Assembly (NCBI GenBank): GCA_019308525.1
Contig: JAFDIC010000306.1
Span: forward strand, 1 to 5,153
From: Deltaproteobacteria bacterium
Lineage (GTDB): Bacteria; Desulfobacterota; DSM-4660; Desulfatiglandales; HGW-15
DNA: 5,153 nt
Reading direction: 5' to 3'
Below, one piece after another: positions 4,909 through 5,153 of the stretch. How positions within the stretch are numbered: position 1 is the stretch's first letter; every line of letters starts with the position of its first letter. The notes under the pieces are model-generated. The model was not told where the DNA came from. It saw only the letters and a program-made list of their open reading frames with translations, and did no database searches. Both the position numbers and the translations under genes were made by a program.

Positions 4909-5153
4909 ATGCAAGGAGAAACCTTACGGGGAATAAGAATTTTGGACCTCACACGCATAGTGGCCGGACCGTATACCGCGCGAATACTGGGAGATTTTGG
5001 AGCCGAAGTGATCAAGATCCAGACATCCGATCTGGCCAAGGGAATTGAGTCAAACACATCACCCTATTTTTGTGCCTGGAATCGAAACAAGAGAAGTATC
5101 ACCCTCGACCTGGACTATCTTGAAGCCAGAGAATTGTTCCTGGAGCTTGTAAA
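4909..5153 (+). CDS. Class III (CaiB/BaiF family) CoA-transferase, N-terminal part, cut by window edge
   Basis: The first 81 codons are visible. The start MQGETLRGIRILDLTRIVAGPYTARILGDFGAEVIKIQ is the standard family N-terminus with the intact Ala19-Gly20-Pro21 motif. NRNKRSITLDL (58-68) is the conserved CoA-site segment, here closer to the consensus (N-R-x-K-R-S-I-T-L-D) than in the two complete copies. The loop between them is short (about 20 residues from Gln38), compared with roughly 30 in the neighbours. The region that should carry the catalytic Asp lies beyond the window. The gene starts 9 bases after the preceding stop. AGGGAAG at 4898-4904 overlaps that stop and leaves a 4-base spacer to the ATG, indicating tight coupling. 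It is a plausible catalytic partner of the preceding degenerate homologue. Confidence 0.92.
   Translation, partial: MQGETLRGIRILDLTRIVAGPYTARILGDFGAEVIKIQTSDLAKGIESNTSPYFCAWNRNKRSITLDLDYLEARELFLELV

Overview
The window reads as part of a plus-strand catabolic cluster from an anaerobic, probably sulfate-reducing or syntrophic Desulfobacterota (formerly Deltaproteobacteria) bacterium. This rests on three things: several class III (CaiB/BaiF-type) CoA-transferase genes beside an acyl-CoA ligase, two free-standing desulforedoxin-type Fe(Cys)4 mini-proteins, and moderate GC with strong Shine-Dalgarno sites. The assignment is inference from gene content; there is no rRNA or marker gene.

Layout: the last codons of an upstream gene (2-52) overlap by one base a GTG-started class III CoA-transferase (52-1272). 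A 243-bp spacer with hairpins follows (1273-1515). Next come an AMP-forming acyl-CoA synthetase (1516-3075) and two very small genes that are easy to miss, encoding 39- and 46-residue desulforedoxin-like proteins (3116-3235 and 3330-3470). A roughly 185-bp MITE-like inverted-repeat element (3487-3671) then precedes a second class III CoA-transferase (3682-4899). Nine bases later a third one starts and runs off the window (4909-5153).

How they may work together: ligase plus CaiB-type transferase is the logic of the carnitine (CaiC/CaiB) and bile-acid (BaiB/BaiF) systems. There an ATP-dependent ligase primes a carboxylic acid as its CoA thioester, and the transferase then recycles CoA from product to substrate. 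The substrate here cannot be read from the sequence. The desulforedoxins suggest a redox step on the CoA thioester, with the oxidoreductase outside the window.

The most notable observation is that both complete CoA-transferases appear to lack the family's catalytic aspartate. A hand alignment gives His173 in the first and Cys177 in the second. The second has also lost the N-terminal Gly-Pro motif. They may be non-catalytic partners in heteromeric transferases, or enzymes with altered chemistry. The truncated third copy keeps the normal N-terminal motifs and is a plausible catalytic partner.
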